Shown in pieces: positions 42,160 through 54,690 of a DNA stretch of 64,000 bases (within the stretch, counting starts at the first letter, position 1; every line of letters begins with the position of its first letter). The notes under the pieces were generated by a model. It had not been told where the DNA came from, searched no databases, and worked only from the letters and a program-made list of their open reading frames with translations. Source of the stretch: Salvia splendens (lineage: Eukaryota > Streptophyta > Magnoliopsida > Lamiales > Lamiaceae); assembly GCF_004379255.2 (NCBI RefSeq), contig NC_056038.1, positions 26,524,061 through 26,588,060 of the forward strand, read 5' to 3'. The translations under genes and the position numbers were made by a program.

Positions 42160-44014
42160 CTGACCAGTTAGCTTTCTTTTTATTTTCAGTAAACTTGAGT
42201 TTTTTTCTAGTTGTGTTGTTTCTATTTTTTTTGTACATGTTTTAGCATGCGTATACCCTCATTCATAACACTTAGCCTATTCCATAGTCTAAATGTGAGA
42301 AGACGAGGGTTTACAACGTTATATGCGTTTAGGATGTTTAGAAGTTGTCTTTGTTTTGTGTGTTTTTATGTGAGTCTTATACCTTCTCCCACTTAGCCTA
42401 TTGCATAGTCTAAGTGTGAGAAGTTTTTGTTGACATAGTATGTTTTGCATATTAGTTCTTGTTCCACATTGTCTATGTGTTCTCTATGTTCGTTATTTTT
42501 CTCCCACTTAGCCTATTGCATAGTCTAAGTGTGAGAAGTTTCATATATAATATGTTTTCCACGTGTTATGTGTTTTCTGTTCTTTTGTGCTTCTATGTGT
42601 TGGATATTGGTCATCCTGTTTTCCACTTCACTAAACTTGCGTGAAGGCAAGCAAGGACGAAGTGGGAGGAGGAGATAATGGCCAGTATAATTGTATATAT
42701 GTGTTGTCATGTGTCGAGTCAGTCCCTAGTGAGTCAGTTTAGGTTAAGTTTTGGTTTTTTTAAGACATGTGTTAAAACACGGGCTTAAAACTCAACTGAT
42801 CCAATCTTAAGGCGAGATGATCGATGGAAATAAAACACACCAAGAGTAGAAACCACCTTTCTTAGTATCTCCTAGTCAGTATGGATGATGCAAGTATGAG
42901 AGAAAAACCCATCCTTAGAGCCAGATACAAAAGCCCTCTTAAATGGTGAGTTATAAGCCTAAGTGGAACCACTTTCCACCAATTTAGAAAAGAAAAGAGT
43001 GGCTGCCACATGATGCCTAGGGTAAAATGACCGCGTGTAGCAAGTCCTGAAGGCAGTAAGAAACCCCCTAAGAAAAACCATCCCTTAGAACCCCTTTTTT
43101 CTAGCCAAATCTATACCCAGATATAACCCAATAACCACAGGGACTGTGTGAGTGCGAGGCATAAAGCAAGAAGTCGACTGGCCAGGAGGACATACAAGAA
43201 AAACCAGCTGGAGAAAGAAATCGAGAGGAAAGGAGAAAATCAACCAGGAAAAATCCTAGGTCCAAAAAAATAAGAAGGAATAAGGGTGGCGAAGCCACAT
43301 AAAGAAATGTTGAAGAAAATGGTCGAAAACACTTGACCACAAAAAGAAAGAAGAAGGAATAAGGGTGGCGAAGCCACAAAGAAGCTACTGACCAGTTGGA
43401 GTCCAATATCAGAAAACGTCCAGCCGAAGAGAAGCATCAGCCAAGAGCCCAAATGCACACAGTTCCCCCACATCGAAATAAAATAGTAGTTTTTGAACCT
43501 TAGAGCCTTAGCAACATCTACCCCATACACTACAAACCAATAGCCCCGTTACAAGCCTTAAAACCCTTCAGGAGCCGCACGTGAGATCTGAGTCTGAAGC
43601 ATCTATGGTTCAGCATTTTGAGAGAAAACAGTGCTAACATCCCTAGTGAGGAATGAGCGACAGTGAATCTGGTGTTTGGCCGAGAATGTGGGTGATCTTG
43701 ACGAGCAGATATACTGACTGGGAAGGAAAAGGGGGGTGGCAGAATTTTGAAGTTGTTTACAGCCGGATTAATTCAACCCAAGGGGGAGGATTGATTGAAA
43801 ATATAGCCTGTGTATTGTGTTTATGAGTTTTTTTTTCTTTTGTCCGTTTTCTTGATTTTGTTTTCTGTGAGTCATCTATGTGTTGAAGAGTCTTTTAAGT
43901 TTTAGAGTCTTAGGTCGGTGAGGGGAGGTAATCAGGCCTGCGAACTCAACTCATTATTTTATTTAGCTTGTTTCTTCATACTTGAGGACAAGTATGTGTT
44001 AAGTGTGAGCAGTT
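42160..44014 (+). other. 3' non-coding region of TR-GAG element
   Basis: No ORF of note. It has the minisatellite 42262-42545, a stretch shared with 20520-21130, a direct repeat around AATAAGGGTGGCGAAGCCAC (43281 and 43361), a purine run CAAGGGGGAGGA (43779) and the pre-LTR motif ACTTGAGGACAAGTATG. A clear polypurine tract next to the LTR is lacking; AAGTGTGAGCAGTT stands there. Confidence 0.75.
42262..42545. repeat. TAAGTGTGAGAAG minisatellite
   Basis: Three units of CTTAGCCTATTGCATAGTCT followed by AAGTGTGAGAAG, about 115 bp apart. Counterparts at 6663 and 19985. Confidence 0.85.
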
Positions 44015-45599
44015 TGATAAGTCTCGTTCTCGGCCTTGGTTACTGGTCAGTATAAGGTGCTTTATCGGATAATATCTGCAAAATAGTTGTATAAGTGTGA
44101 AGGTTGAAGTACTAAATTAGGAGGAAAGGTTCAGAAGGAATTCGAGTGAAAAAGCCGCGAAAAGTGTGCAAACTGGTTAGTATGAGCAGAAAATACGCAA
44201 ACTGGCTAGGATGGATGCTACAGAAATGGACACGAGAAGGAAGGACTTGCTTGGAATAATCACCTATCTAAAGAAGGGCAAAATTATCATTCCACATGAA
44301 GAGAAAGCCTTAGAAATTAGGGCAAGCCACCCTATAAATAGGAGGTGAACATAAAGAAAATGGAGGAATTTTGACACCACTTCACTTAGTACTTATCATC
44401 ACTACTACATCACTTTTGAGGAGAATAGCTCCACTAGCTCTTAGTTCCATCTAAATCCAGCAGCCTGACTTGAAGATTCCGGCCACCTGCCGGCGAGGAG
44501 CATCATGCCTGATACATTCCAGCCGTCGTAGTTCCAGAAATTCCTCCAGTTTCAGTTTCCGATGAGCCAAACAATCTTTTACTTGCTTTGTTTTTAAGAT
44601 TTCTTAGTTTAAGTACTTGTTTTTGCTTGCCTTTGACTTGGATTTCAGTAGCTACTTAGTTGAAACATCTTTTGGGTGATAATCTTGAATGCAATGAAGT
44701 TTATTGTGGTTTTATTTTATGTTTCAGCTTGCTTATTATCTCTTTCTGCCTAGTAGCTAGATCTGGTAGTTTTACGTTGATTTCTGTTGTTTAAGTGCTT
44801 GAATCTGCTTTGCTTAGTTATATCTAGTTTTTCCTCAAGTGCTTACAAGTTTTAATCAGGTTAAGTTCCTAAAAAATGCATGGAATTCGTTTCTGCTTGT
44901 TTCTGTCACCCTGTTCTGCTGACCAGTTTGCGTAGATCTCAGTGTTCTTAGCTTTCGTTCTTGATTTCAAGTTAAATATTGCATTCACGAATTTTCAAGC
45001 TTGAGCATTCATCAATGGAGTTTGTCAGATCTTGTTAGTTTAGCTTGGTGAAGAAGAAAATGTCACAATCAAAGAATGGGACCACTTGTGTTGCTTTTGT
45101 TGCTTTATGCTTTTGTACTTGCACTTTTTCTGCTTTTCTGCACACCCAGCAGACAGTCTGTCAGCATGTCCTTTGATTCCCTTTACCTTTTGTCTAGCCA
45201 TTTTTAGTAAGTTTCGTCTAGTAGCTTCTCACATGCACACTCGCACCTTAGTTTACACACGCATTTTAATTTCTTTTAGCATGCAGCATTTAGAGCCCAC
45301 CCTGACCTACTGGTCAGGAGGGGTATAGGTTCCATTTCATTTTCCGACTAGGTAAAACTCAACCCCAAAAAAGCGTGGTAGCTAACCAACCGCTCCCAGA
45401 ATGTCATCGCAAGTGTATGTCGCCTACGTCCATCTCTGTGGGATTCGACCCTTACTTCACTATACTAGCCAGTAGAAGTGGATTCGACCCTTACTTCACT
45501 ATACTAGACACAGACCCAACGACACAGCTAGGTCTAGGTACCCTCCTGGCCAGTTGACACACACACACAGAGTCATAGTCTCATCTTTTCCCTCTATCA
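44015..45599 (+). repeat. 3' LTR of TR-GAG element
   Basis: 1585 bp. TATA box at 44333. It has a short local duplication of GGATTCGACCCTTACTTCAC (45440-45510) and lacks about 45 bp present in the 5' LTR there. Confidence 0.93.
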
Positions 45600-45603
45600 C
45601 GGC

Positions 45604-46891
45604 CCAATCAGCATCAGTGAAGCCATGAATCTCCATATGCCCATGCTTCTCAAACATAAGTCCGTGTTCAGTTGTCCCCTTCAAGTAGCGTACTATCCGC
45701 AAAGCTGCCTCCCAATGTTTTTCTTGAGGTGCATGCATGAACTGACTTACTATTCCCCCTATCGGTCAATTTTCCTCATTCTTTCAATTGTAACCCATGA
45801 TTCTGAATTATCGGGGTATCTGCTGGCTTGCAGTCTATCATTCCAATTTTGGCCAATAGGTCTAGTATTGTACTTCCTCTGATTTATGAAGATTCCCTTT
45901 TTTGATCGGAGTACCTCTATTCCCATAAAGTACTTAAGTAGCCCCAAATCTTTCATCTCAAATTCTCTGAACAGGTTCTTCCTCAACTCGCTAATTTCCT
46001 CTTCGTCATCTCCTGTAATGATCATGTCATCTACACATATGATAAGACACGTGATCTTGCCATCCTTTTTCTTGAGAAACAAGTGTGGTCTGAATTGCTT
46101 TGGATGTACCCATACTTTTTCATTACTTTTGTGAACCTTCCAAACCATGCTTGTGGGGATTGTTTCAATCCGTAGAGAGTCTTCTTCAATTGACAGACTT
46201 CACCATCTTGAAATTCTTCTGTGAACCCAGGTAGAGGTTCCATAAAGACAGGTTTTGATAATTCTCCATGAAGAAAGGCATTGGTCACATCAAACTGATG
46301 CATTGGCCAATCCTTGTTGGCTGCAATAGAAAATAGTACACTTACAGTGTTGATCTTGGCCACGGGAGAGAATGTTTCAGCGTAATCCACGCCATATGTC
46401 TGAGTGTACCCTTTTGCCACGAGTCGAGCCTTGTATCTTTCTATCGTACCGTCTGGCCTTCTTTTGATCGTGAATACCCATCTGCACCCAACAGTCCTTA
46501 CTCCTTCAGGCAACTTGCCCTTCACCCACGTGTTGTTCTTCATTAAAGCCTTCATTTCAGTAATCATGGCCTCTTTCCAGTGTTTATGTCTCATTGCTTC
46601 TTCGGCTGACTGTGGAATTTCTTCATCCTTATATAAAGCGGCTGCAAAAGCTCTAGCCATTTTTGTCAGGTTTCCTTGCACGAAGTTTTCCACCCTATAC
46701 TGGCTCTTCTTTCCTATCTTCTCTGGCGAGTATCTCTTTGGCGGTATCCCCCTTGTACTCCGAGGTGGAAGTACATATCGTCCAGTGTCTCCATCGATGC
46801 CATTTTCCTCATCTAGGGATCCTGTTTCAGTACTGTCACTGGAAATAGGTATAGACGAGGGTTCTGAGCCGTGAATTACCTCGGATATCAT
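45604..46891 (-). pseudogene. Copia reverse transcriptase and RNase H start
   Basis: 46891-46031 holds WKEAMITEMKALMKNNTW, GCRWVFTIKRRPDGTIERYK, LVAKGYTQ, YAETFSPVAK, QFDVTNAFLHGEL and LYGLKQSPQAWF. A one-base loss near 46075 moves the frame to 46148-45759, which has the catalytic ICVDDMIITG and LGLLKYFMGIEV. After a further stop the frame 45738-45604 has HWEAALRIVRYLKGT and IHGFTDADWA, the first RNase H motif. The TR-GAG insertion follows. Confidence 0.93.
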
Positions 46892-46939
46892 CGGAGGGGA
46901 GACTTGGGTTGGTGGTTGAGATGACTCTAGCAGTGAGAC

Positions 46940-47502
46940 CTACTCGGCGGTAGTGACAACTGGTTCTGTTAGATCCTCAATCGAAGAGCTTGACGATGGC
47001 ACAACCCAACTTAGGTAGTCGATGGTACTACCTGGATCACTCTCCCCCTGACTACTAAGGTGGGTTTGGTAAAAGAACTCAGTTTCCAGAAAGTTACACT
47101 TCATAGTGGTAACGATCTTTTTGGTGTGAGGATCGAAGCATCGATAACCCTTTTGGTTTTGCCCATACCCTACAAAGACACATTTAGTAGCACATGGGAA
47201 AATTTTGGTTCTTTCATGTTTTGGGATATGGACATAAACGGTGCAGCCGAAGACTTTTGGTGGGAGGTTTAGGTACTCGGGAATTTTGGCAATCTTGGAT
47301 AAGGTGTCAAGAGTAGTTTTCATGCGAAGGATTTTTGTAGGGAGTCGGTTCATTAGGAAGATAGAAGTGGAAACGGCCTCAGGCCAGAAGAACTTTGGGA
47401 CTTTAGATTCAATCATTAAGGCTCGGGTCATTTCTAGGACCGTTCTGTTCTTTCTTTCGGCTACCCCATTTTGCTCGGGTGTATAAGGGCAAAAAGTCTG
47501 GT
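46940..47502 (-). pseudogene. Copia integrase, C-terminal half
   Basis: Begins at the Tekay insertion point and reads PEQNGVAERKNRTVLEMTRA, with the catalytic Glu, then SIFLMNRLPTKIL, PPKVFGCTVYVHIP and KCVFVGYGQNQKGYRCFDP. It ends at a TAG after VVTTAE, in frame with the following segment. Confidence 0.95.
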
Positions 47503-47507
47503 GGATG

Positions 47508-50055
47508 TGTAACGACCCATTAAATCGTTACCTACACGAAAGAATAAACCACGTATCAAATACACTTTCGACAACAAATCGAGACGAAAAGTTGGATAAG
47601 AATCGCATCACATCAGGCACGTTTTCCAATTGGATAAGAATCGCGTCACATCAGGCACGTTTTTCAATGCTGCATTAATTACGCGTCACATCGAAACGAA
47701 AAGACGTGAATTTTTGTCTTTTATGAAAATATTTTCTATAAATACAACCTCCTTTCATTTCATTTCATTTCTTTCGAAATCGAGAATCCAAGAGAGAGAA
47801 GAGAGAGGAGGAGCCGATGGCGGCGGATCCGCGACGGCGGATTCGTGGCAGCGGTGAAGGGAGAGGGACGAATCGTGCCAACGTTTGTTTCTACCGTTCG
47901 TTTTTCTTGATTCAAGAAGGTATATTGTTCACTTTCTATCATCCTACCCGTTTTGACCATGTTCTTGAGTCCTACATGCATGTAGAGGGTGTAAGTTTGA
48001 TAGATCGCAAGTTTAACGGGAGGGAAAGTGTGTTTCGTAAGAACTTGTTTGATTTTGCGCTGTTGATTGAAATCATGTGTGTTGGATTGAAATATTTGGT
48101 GAATAATATGAGTTTATGTGCAAATATGTGTATGAGGAACGTGTAAGCATGATTATGTGTTATCGAGCATGAAAATCGGTGTTTGTGTTGTGGAAGTTTT
48201 AAAAACCCTATTTTCGAACTTGAACCAGAAATCTGTGATGCACGACCAGTGACTTATGATCTGTATTTGACCCATCAAACGAACGAATTTTTCTATGAAA
48301 TTTTTACTGAGTAAACTTCAAGTTGTTTTCTGTGTCTCGTATAAATTTCAGCTCTTTTTGTCGAAATATGAATTTTTGAAAAATGTTTGAAGCTGACTGC
48401 ACAATTCTGCCAGTAACGTGTGTTCTCGGCCAGAATGTTTCGAAATCTGTTTGACCGACCAAATGACCTCCGATCGATGTGATTCTTGAACTAGATGAAA
48501 ATATGAAGTGTCTTCTGAGTCTTGTGAAAATTTCAGCCTTATTGGACATCGTATGAATTTACGGTGAATTTTTCAAATGAACTGCGCAGTGCTGCTAGAA
48601 TTTTATGTTCCGATCAGAGAGTTGCATAAATGTTTTGACTGACCAAATGATATGATTTCAGTGTGAAATTTAAACTGGGTGAACTTGAATGTATCTAATG
48701 TGTTGTGACCAAATTTTAGCGTCATATGAGGAAGGATGAATTTTTGGTGAATTTTTGAAGTTTACTGCGCAATACTGTCAGAAATTATATGTTCTGACCA
48801 GAGAGTTCAATATGTGAAATGACTGACTAAATGGCGTGATTTCGATATGAAAATTTTCATGGATGAACTTGAATGTGTCCTATGTATTGTGACCAAAATT
48901 TAGCATCTTTTGAGGTTGGGTGATTTTATAGTAATTTTTACAAAACGGTCGCGCAATTCTGCCAGTTTTCTGCCTTATTAAAATGACACCTAGTTTCAAG
49001 ATTTAAAAGTGTTATATGATGCATGTATGTCCAAGAAACGTGTTTAAATGTTGAAATCACTTGTGATCAGTTGAAATGTGTTACGCGTGTCTTACACCTA
49101 TGTGACGTATGCTGGGTTTGGGAAATTGAGGAAAACGACGAGAGAGAAGCGATAGGACATGCATAGTAAGATGATGTTGTGTGAGGCTGACTTGTGTTGT
49201 CATTGAGAAGGGTGTTGTGTACTCGTGAACTCGAGGATCGAGAGTTGCTAAGTTGGGGTGTGAATTACTAAGAGAACGAGGTGGGCTTTCTTTTACTAAA
49301 CTCTTTTACGCTTTCAAAAGTATGATTATGGAGAAATAAGGGTGGTTTAAAGTGTTATGTCATGCCATGATGTTTTGTTTATGAGATTGTTGCCTGATGC
49401 CTAGTTCGTCTGAGCTTGCTCCGTTAGGCTATATGGCTGTAATGAAAGAATGAAACGAATTCGGGTCTGAGTAGGGCCGCAAACCCTATCAGGCTGTGTA
49501 CACAAGTGGGATCGTGAGCCGTCCTTGCTAGTCGGCCGGTCTCGTGGGCGAATAGTGTGGCCACACTTTCGTCGCACTATGGAAAGAGAATGTGATTGAA
49601 TGATTGATGAGAAAGTGGGGAGATTGATTGTCTGGCCAGACTTTGAAATATTTTTGTGTTCTCGTGATATTTCTTAACTACATAAAACTCGAGATCACTG
49701 GTATGGATGACATAACTGTTTTTATGAAAATGTTTTCGGCATGAGCCCATTGAGTACAACAAGTACTCAGCCCTGCATGTGTTTTCCCTATGTGCAGGTT
49801 GAGCGGGATGTTGCGGTGGATGTTGAGTCGGCATAGGGAATTTGGATGCGTTGTGTCTTCATACATAGGCGTCATCCTTGACTCTCTTTGAAACCGTATT
49901 TCCGCTGCTATATATATTTTTGAACTAAAATACTATTCTTTTAAGCTAATTGAGCATTTCTTATGAACTGTTATCCTTAAATGCTATACTTAAATGTTTG
50001 ACCCTAGGTCACGATCGCCTCGTTTGTAACCCCCCTAGTATGGGCGGTCGTGACA
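47508..50055 (+). repeat. 5' LTR of Tekay-type element
   Basis: 2548 bp. TATA box TATAAATA at 47737. It contains two units of the 33-bp AAGAATCGCATCACATCAGG repeat, and about four degenerate units of 180-190 bp (48230-48960) marked by CTGCGCARTNCTG. Confidence 0.95.
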
Positions 50056-50058
50056 GAG

Positions 50059-50070
50059 TGGTATCAGAGC
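50059..50070 (+). other. Primer-binding site, initiator tRNA-Met type
   Basis: TGGTATCAGAGC three bases after the LTR end. Confidence 0.95.
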
Positions 50071-53000
50071 TTCGTTCTTTCGCTCTGGTCCGAGAGTCTT
50101 CTTTCACCTTAAGTCTAGAATAGTAAACCTTGAATTGGAGTGTCATGAAGGCTCAACATCCAAAGCATCACGCTCAACCAAAGAAAGTGAGGTATGTTTT
50201 AAGTTGTTGAAAGAATGTGAGATAGATGTATGAAATTGATGATGATATGATGAGGATGTTTTGGCAAGTGTACGCATGTGAATGAATGCTATACGTGAAG
50301 CTGAATTTTGATGATATGATTATGTGGAATATGAGTACGATTGACATGAAAATTTAAGCACGTGTGGTATGTTGATCATGATATTGTTATGATGTGATTA
50401 TATGGAGCATGAGCAAGACTAGTATGATGACTAAGTATGTTTTATATGTGTGAAAGTACTACGACGTGAGCATGTCAACATAGGATGATGGAGTGTTTTA
50501 CATGAATGACGAAAGTTGATGAGTTGTTTTGAGAATGTTAAAATTTTTAGAAAATAAATGAGTAATCTAAGAATGTTTGTTTCAAACATATATGTGAAGT
50601 GCATGAGTGTTTTGTTTGGAATACAAATGTGTTATGAGTTTTGAAAGATTTGCATGGTTTGATATGTAGAAAAAAAAAATGGAAAAAGGATTTTGTGGTT
50701 GATGTTTTGTAATATTAATGACTCGTTGTCTAGTGGAGTTTGATTGAGGAAAAAATGTTTATGTTGTGGAAAGTTGTTAAAAAAAATGAAAAAAAATTTT
50801 GAAAAATAAAAATTTTAAAAAAAAAAAATTCCTTTTCGATTGGAAAATTTAGCTATGGAGTGTGATGTTATATATGTTATGAGGTGCGAAGTATGAAGCG
50901 TTACTCTATGGAGTGTTTTATACAAGTGATGAAAGTTGATGTGAAAGTATGTTTTGAGTTTTGAGTCAAAACTTTTACTCTAAAGTTGAAATTGAAATGT
51001 GAAAATTTTGAGGAAAGTGTGAGAGTCTAAAGAAAATTTTATTTCAAAAGTTTTGAATGATAATGTGAAGTGAGAAAGTGTTTTGCTTTGATATGTGAAA
51101 ATGTTGTGTGTTATAGTACTTGTTGTGATATTTTGTTCTCTACGAGATGATGAAATGTGTCGTGAACTTAGAGTGCCGAAGATGTAGACCTAGTTGACCA
51201 CGCGGACCGTAGTTCTAATTTGAAAACTCACCTATTGCTTTCCCGAGCAATGAAAACGAACGAGAATGAAAAGTGGGGCGAAATTTCCAAATTATCGAGA
51301 TATGAGACTAGAGTATCGAGATAGAGGATGGAGACCAGTGGACCATGAAATTTTTCTATTTCTTGGAATGACGCTATGAACCTTGCATGCGAACATAGAG
51401 TGCCTAAGAAGTATGTTAGATTGAATGATATCGAAGTTAGTTGGTGACAACTGCAATATCACTTTTCCGAGTGATAGGACAAATGGAAATATGTGGTGTG
51501 AACTCGAACTTTATCGAATGATTACAAATTCAGAATTGTTTTTTTTTTCCTGAATGACGAGAACAAGGAGAATGCGAAAAGACGTAGCATATGATAAAGA
51601 GTTTAAGAAAAGAAGAAGTGCAAACTGAAGAGATGTTCCAAACGAGAAATGTTCGAGGCAAGAAGAGATGCGAAATGATGTAATCCTACAACGGATGTAG
51701 AGATCATACCTGCGATCTAGTAGATAAATCCGATCTTCGGTCAAAAGTGGCGATGCGGCGAAAACGACCGTTATATCATGTTGAGAGCGCGAGTATAACT
51801 ACAACGCTTTAAGAAAATGACGATTATCACGTGCAAGGAATATATGAAGATATGGCTTTCGAATACTGTTATTAGTTGTAACGATACGATGAATCTTAAC
51901 TTGGAATCAACAGTTTCGTAGAACGATGTTACCATGTTCGGCCTCAGAAAGATGAACGTGAGAGTGTGACCCTCGTAGCTAGAATGAATGATTTTAATCA
52001 ACAGTACTTACTTGGATTATAAGAAATTCTTTTTGGAATCTTTCAATTAACGGTGAGCCTTTGTCTAATTACGACCTTGTTTGACTCACAATTCGCAATT
52101 ATTGCACGTTATTTCTTTTCCTATATCGAGTCATGACTCACTTTCAGTTCTTGAAAATTTGTGGTTGCCTTCGTCATTTTTGGACATCTTGATTAGTAGT
52201 CTTCTTTGATTCATCTTTTGTAAGGACAATATTTTGACTTTATGAACTTCCGCCTTTGAGCTTCATTTCTAAAGTTGTTTGCAGTTATGACTTTCAGTAC
52301 GATCCCATTCCCAAACATGTTTCTTCAAAGGATGGAATATTCTTCTTGGAACTTTTGTACACCTTTTTATTTCGTAACTATGCATGAGGCAAGTTCTTCC
52401 TTGCAGAAGTGAAATTTTTTTAGCTCAGTTTCACTACACATATTGTTTCATACTCAATGATTTTCTTTCTGCAACACCAAGTTAAGGCTATTGTGTCTCT
52501 TTTTCCTTAACGTGGTTGATCTAGCCGATCTTCCTTAAAAAAAAAAAGTTCACTTCACGTTGGTTGTAACCCTGTGAATCCATTGATGTGACATCATTAT
52601 TCAATAACATGATGTCGTCGAACCATGATCAGTGCTACCTCATGACATTTGTCTATGCTTCTAAATCCTCCCACGATTGACCATCTCGTGTCATGACATG
52701 TGTGAACCATCATTCATTGATTTTGCAAATTTGATTTGACAATTGAAATATCTTATTTGGCAGCCTACTATGTAATTTGAGACCTGATTCAGTTTCATCC
52801 TGTTTTCAAGGCCTATCTCATATTCTTTCGAGCTCTCGTCAGAAGTAAAGTCTCAACCTTTATGAGTTTATTTGAAACCTTAATTTCCAGAATGAACATG
52901 ATCAAGATCAATTTCTGCAAGTTGGTGATGAGATCTAAAAGAGTCGAACTAGAAGTGTTGTTCTTGTTTTCTTGATTAATTCTACAACCTTTCTGATTAA

Positions 53001-53280
53001 GACACCTTCAGCAGTGTTGCTACAATTTTGAATTCAGTTCATATCCAAGTAAGACTGCATGATCAATTTTCGAGTTCTTGATACTAGACTTGGAGAAAAG
53101 GGAGGGGTTGAGCTTTTCGAATGCACACGGGGGAATAAGTTTCTATACTCAAACATGCGTAAAAGTGATGCACCAGCCAGAGGCAAATTTCTTTTCAAAC
53201 CTCTGGCGACGAGCCGACTTTTTTTTTGTAAGGGATTTCTTTAAATCGACAAACCTCTATAATCTCCGCATTGCAAGCAA
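50071..53280 (+). other. Non-coding internal region in place of gag
   Basis: Starts with a short frame from ATG 50144 (MKAQHPKHHAQPKKV) that ends at GTGAG|GTATGT, a good splice-donor match. Then come 3 kb of AT-rich DNA with ATGA and TTTTGA words and no ORF above about 80 codons. Zinc-knuckle and capsid motifs are absent. The same kind of sequence follows the related LTR at 1568-3440, so this is a family trait and not a one-off deletion. Confidence 0.7.
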
Positions 53281-53282
53281 CC

Positions 53283-54690
53283 ATGATGATAAGGAAAGGG
53301 CGTCCGGTGTATCTTGTGTACTTGAACGGAGAGGAAAGGAAGGAATTGAGAGTGGAAGAAGTGGCAGTAGTACTAGATTTTCTCGATGTGTTTTACAGAA
53401 GCTTTGTCTGGACCGCCAACCGACAGACAATTAGAGTTCACTATTGATTTGGAACTAGGGCCTGCGCCAGTATCGAAGGCGTCATACCGAATGGCCCCTA
53501 AAGAGTTAGCAGAGTTGAAGATTCAGTTGCAAGAATTGTCCGACCTAGTGTGACACCGTGGGGAGCGACGGTGTTGTTCGTAAAGAAAAAAAGGATGGAA
53601 CGATGAGAATGTGCATCGACTATCGTGAGCTCAACAAGATGACCTTGAAGAATAAGTACCCACTGCCGAGGATTTATGATTTGTTTGACCAACTTCGAGG
53701 AGCGGGCATATTTTCAAAAATGGACTTGAGGTCGGGATATCATCAACTAAAGGTCCGACGAGAGGATGTACTTAAGACTGCTTTTCGCACTCGTTATGGC
53801 CATTATGAATTCGTCGTGATGCCATTTGGACTGACCAACGCCCCGGTCGTCTTCATGGACTTGATGAACCGAGTTTTCCTCGAGTACCTTGACAAGTTCG
53901 TGTTAGTCTTCATCGATAATGTTTTAGTATACTCGAAGAATGAGGAGGAACATGGAGGGCATCTGCAAACTGTGTTGGAAACGTTACGAAGGGAGAAACT
54001 TTATGCCAAGTTTAGTAAGTGTGAATTTTAGTTGACTCGAGTGAACTTTCTTGGTCATATCGTGACGGCAAATGGGATTCAAGTAGACCCCGCAAAGGTT
54101 GAGACTGTGCAAAATTGGAAATCGCAGAAAACGCCGAGTGAAATCCGCAGTTTCTTGGGATTGGCGGGATACTACCGATGCTTCATTGAGGGATTCTCTA
54201 AAATCGCGAGACCAATGACACAATTGTTGAAGAAAGGAATCAAAGTGGTTTGGACGCCGGAATGCGAGGCGAGTTTCCAACTGTTGAAAGAAAAGTTGAC
54301 CACAACACCTGTTCTAACGGTGTCGGCAGCCAACAAGGACTTCGCCGTCTCTACTGATACAAAAAAAACTAGGACTTGGATGCGTGTTGATGCAAGATGG
54401 GAAAGTGATAGCATATGCTTCCCGACAGTTGAGATCGAATGAGCTGAATTTTCCGACCCATGATTTGGAACTAGCAGCAGTAGTGTACGTACTGAGAATT
54501 TGGAGACACCATCTCTATGAAGTGAGATGCGAGATATAAACGGATCATAAGAGTCTCAAGTACTTCGAGCAGAAGGAGCTAAACATGCGACAATGACGTT
54601 GGTTAGAAGTCGTGAAAGACTATGACTGTGGTATTCACTATCATCCGGGCAAGGCGAACGCAGTAGCCGATGCTTTGAGTAGGAAGAACC
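53283..54690 (+). pseudogene. Tekay-type reverse transcriptase and RNase H, inactive
   Basis: Begins with the protease-RT linker ([33 protein letters not shown]). RT motifs: [38 protein letters not shown] and FIDNVLVYS. In the last, the second catalytic Asp is Asn, which should abolish activity. A TAG replaces the expected Trp after SKCEF at 54029-54031, and the frame resumes with RVNFLGHIVTANGIQVDP. An A run near 54360 shifts the RNase H frame, and more stops follow before NAVADALSRK (54660-54690). Confidence 0.93.

Larger units (their letters stand above)
37124..45599 (+). mobile_element. TR-GAG (gag-only, Athila-like) LTR retrotransposon
   Basis: LTRs 37124-38809 and 44015-45599, both TGATAAGTCTCG to CTATCA. 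Exact target-site duplication CGGCC at 37119-37123 and 45600-45604. The primer-binding site matches tRNA-Asp. The inside holds a gag-type ORF only (38916-42159, broken) and a long 3' non-coding region with minisatellite; no reverse transcriptase, RNase H or integrase. It must be mobilised in trans. The gag motifs and primer point to an Athila-type parent. Confidence 0.92.

Noticed and set aside
43101..43530. Hydrophobic minus-strand ORFs in the TR-GAG 3' region
   Set aside because: They are antisense frames of an AG-rich non-coding stretch containing a direct repeat; no conserved motif.
47508..50055. Possible host gene at 47817-48146 (GC-rich start MAADPRRRIRG)
   Set aside because: It lies in the LTR just after its TATA box and is duplicated, out of frame, in the other LTR at 56600.
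50059..50070. tRNA-Met-like sequence (also 1556, 11611, 28117, 61175)
   Set aside because: Only 12 bases match and each sits at an LTR edge; these are primer-binding sites, not tRNA genes.
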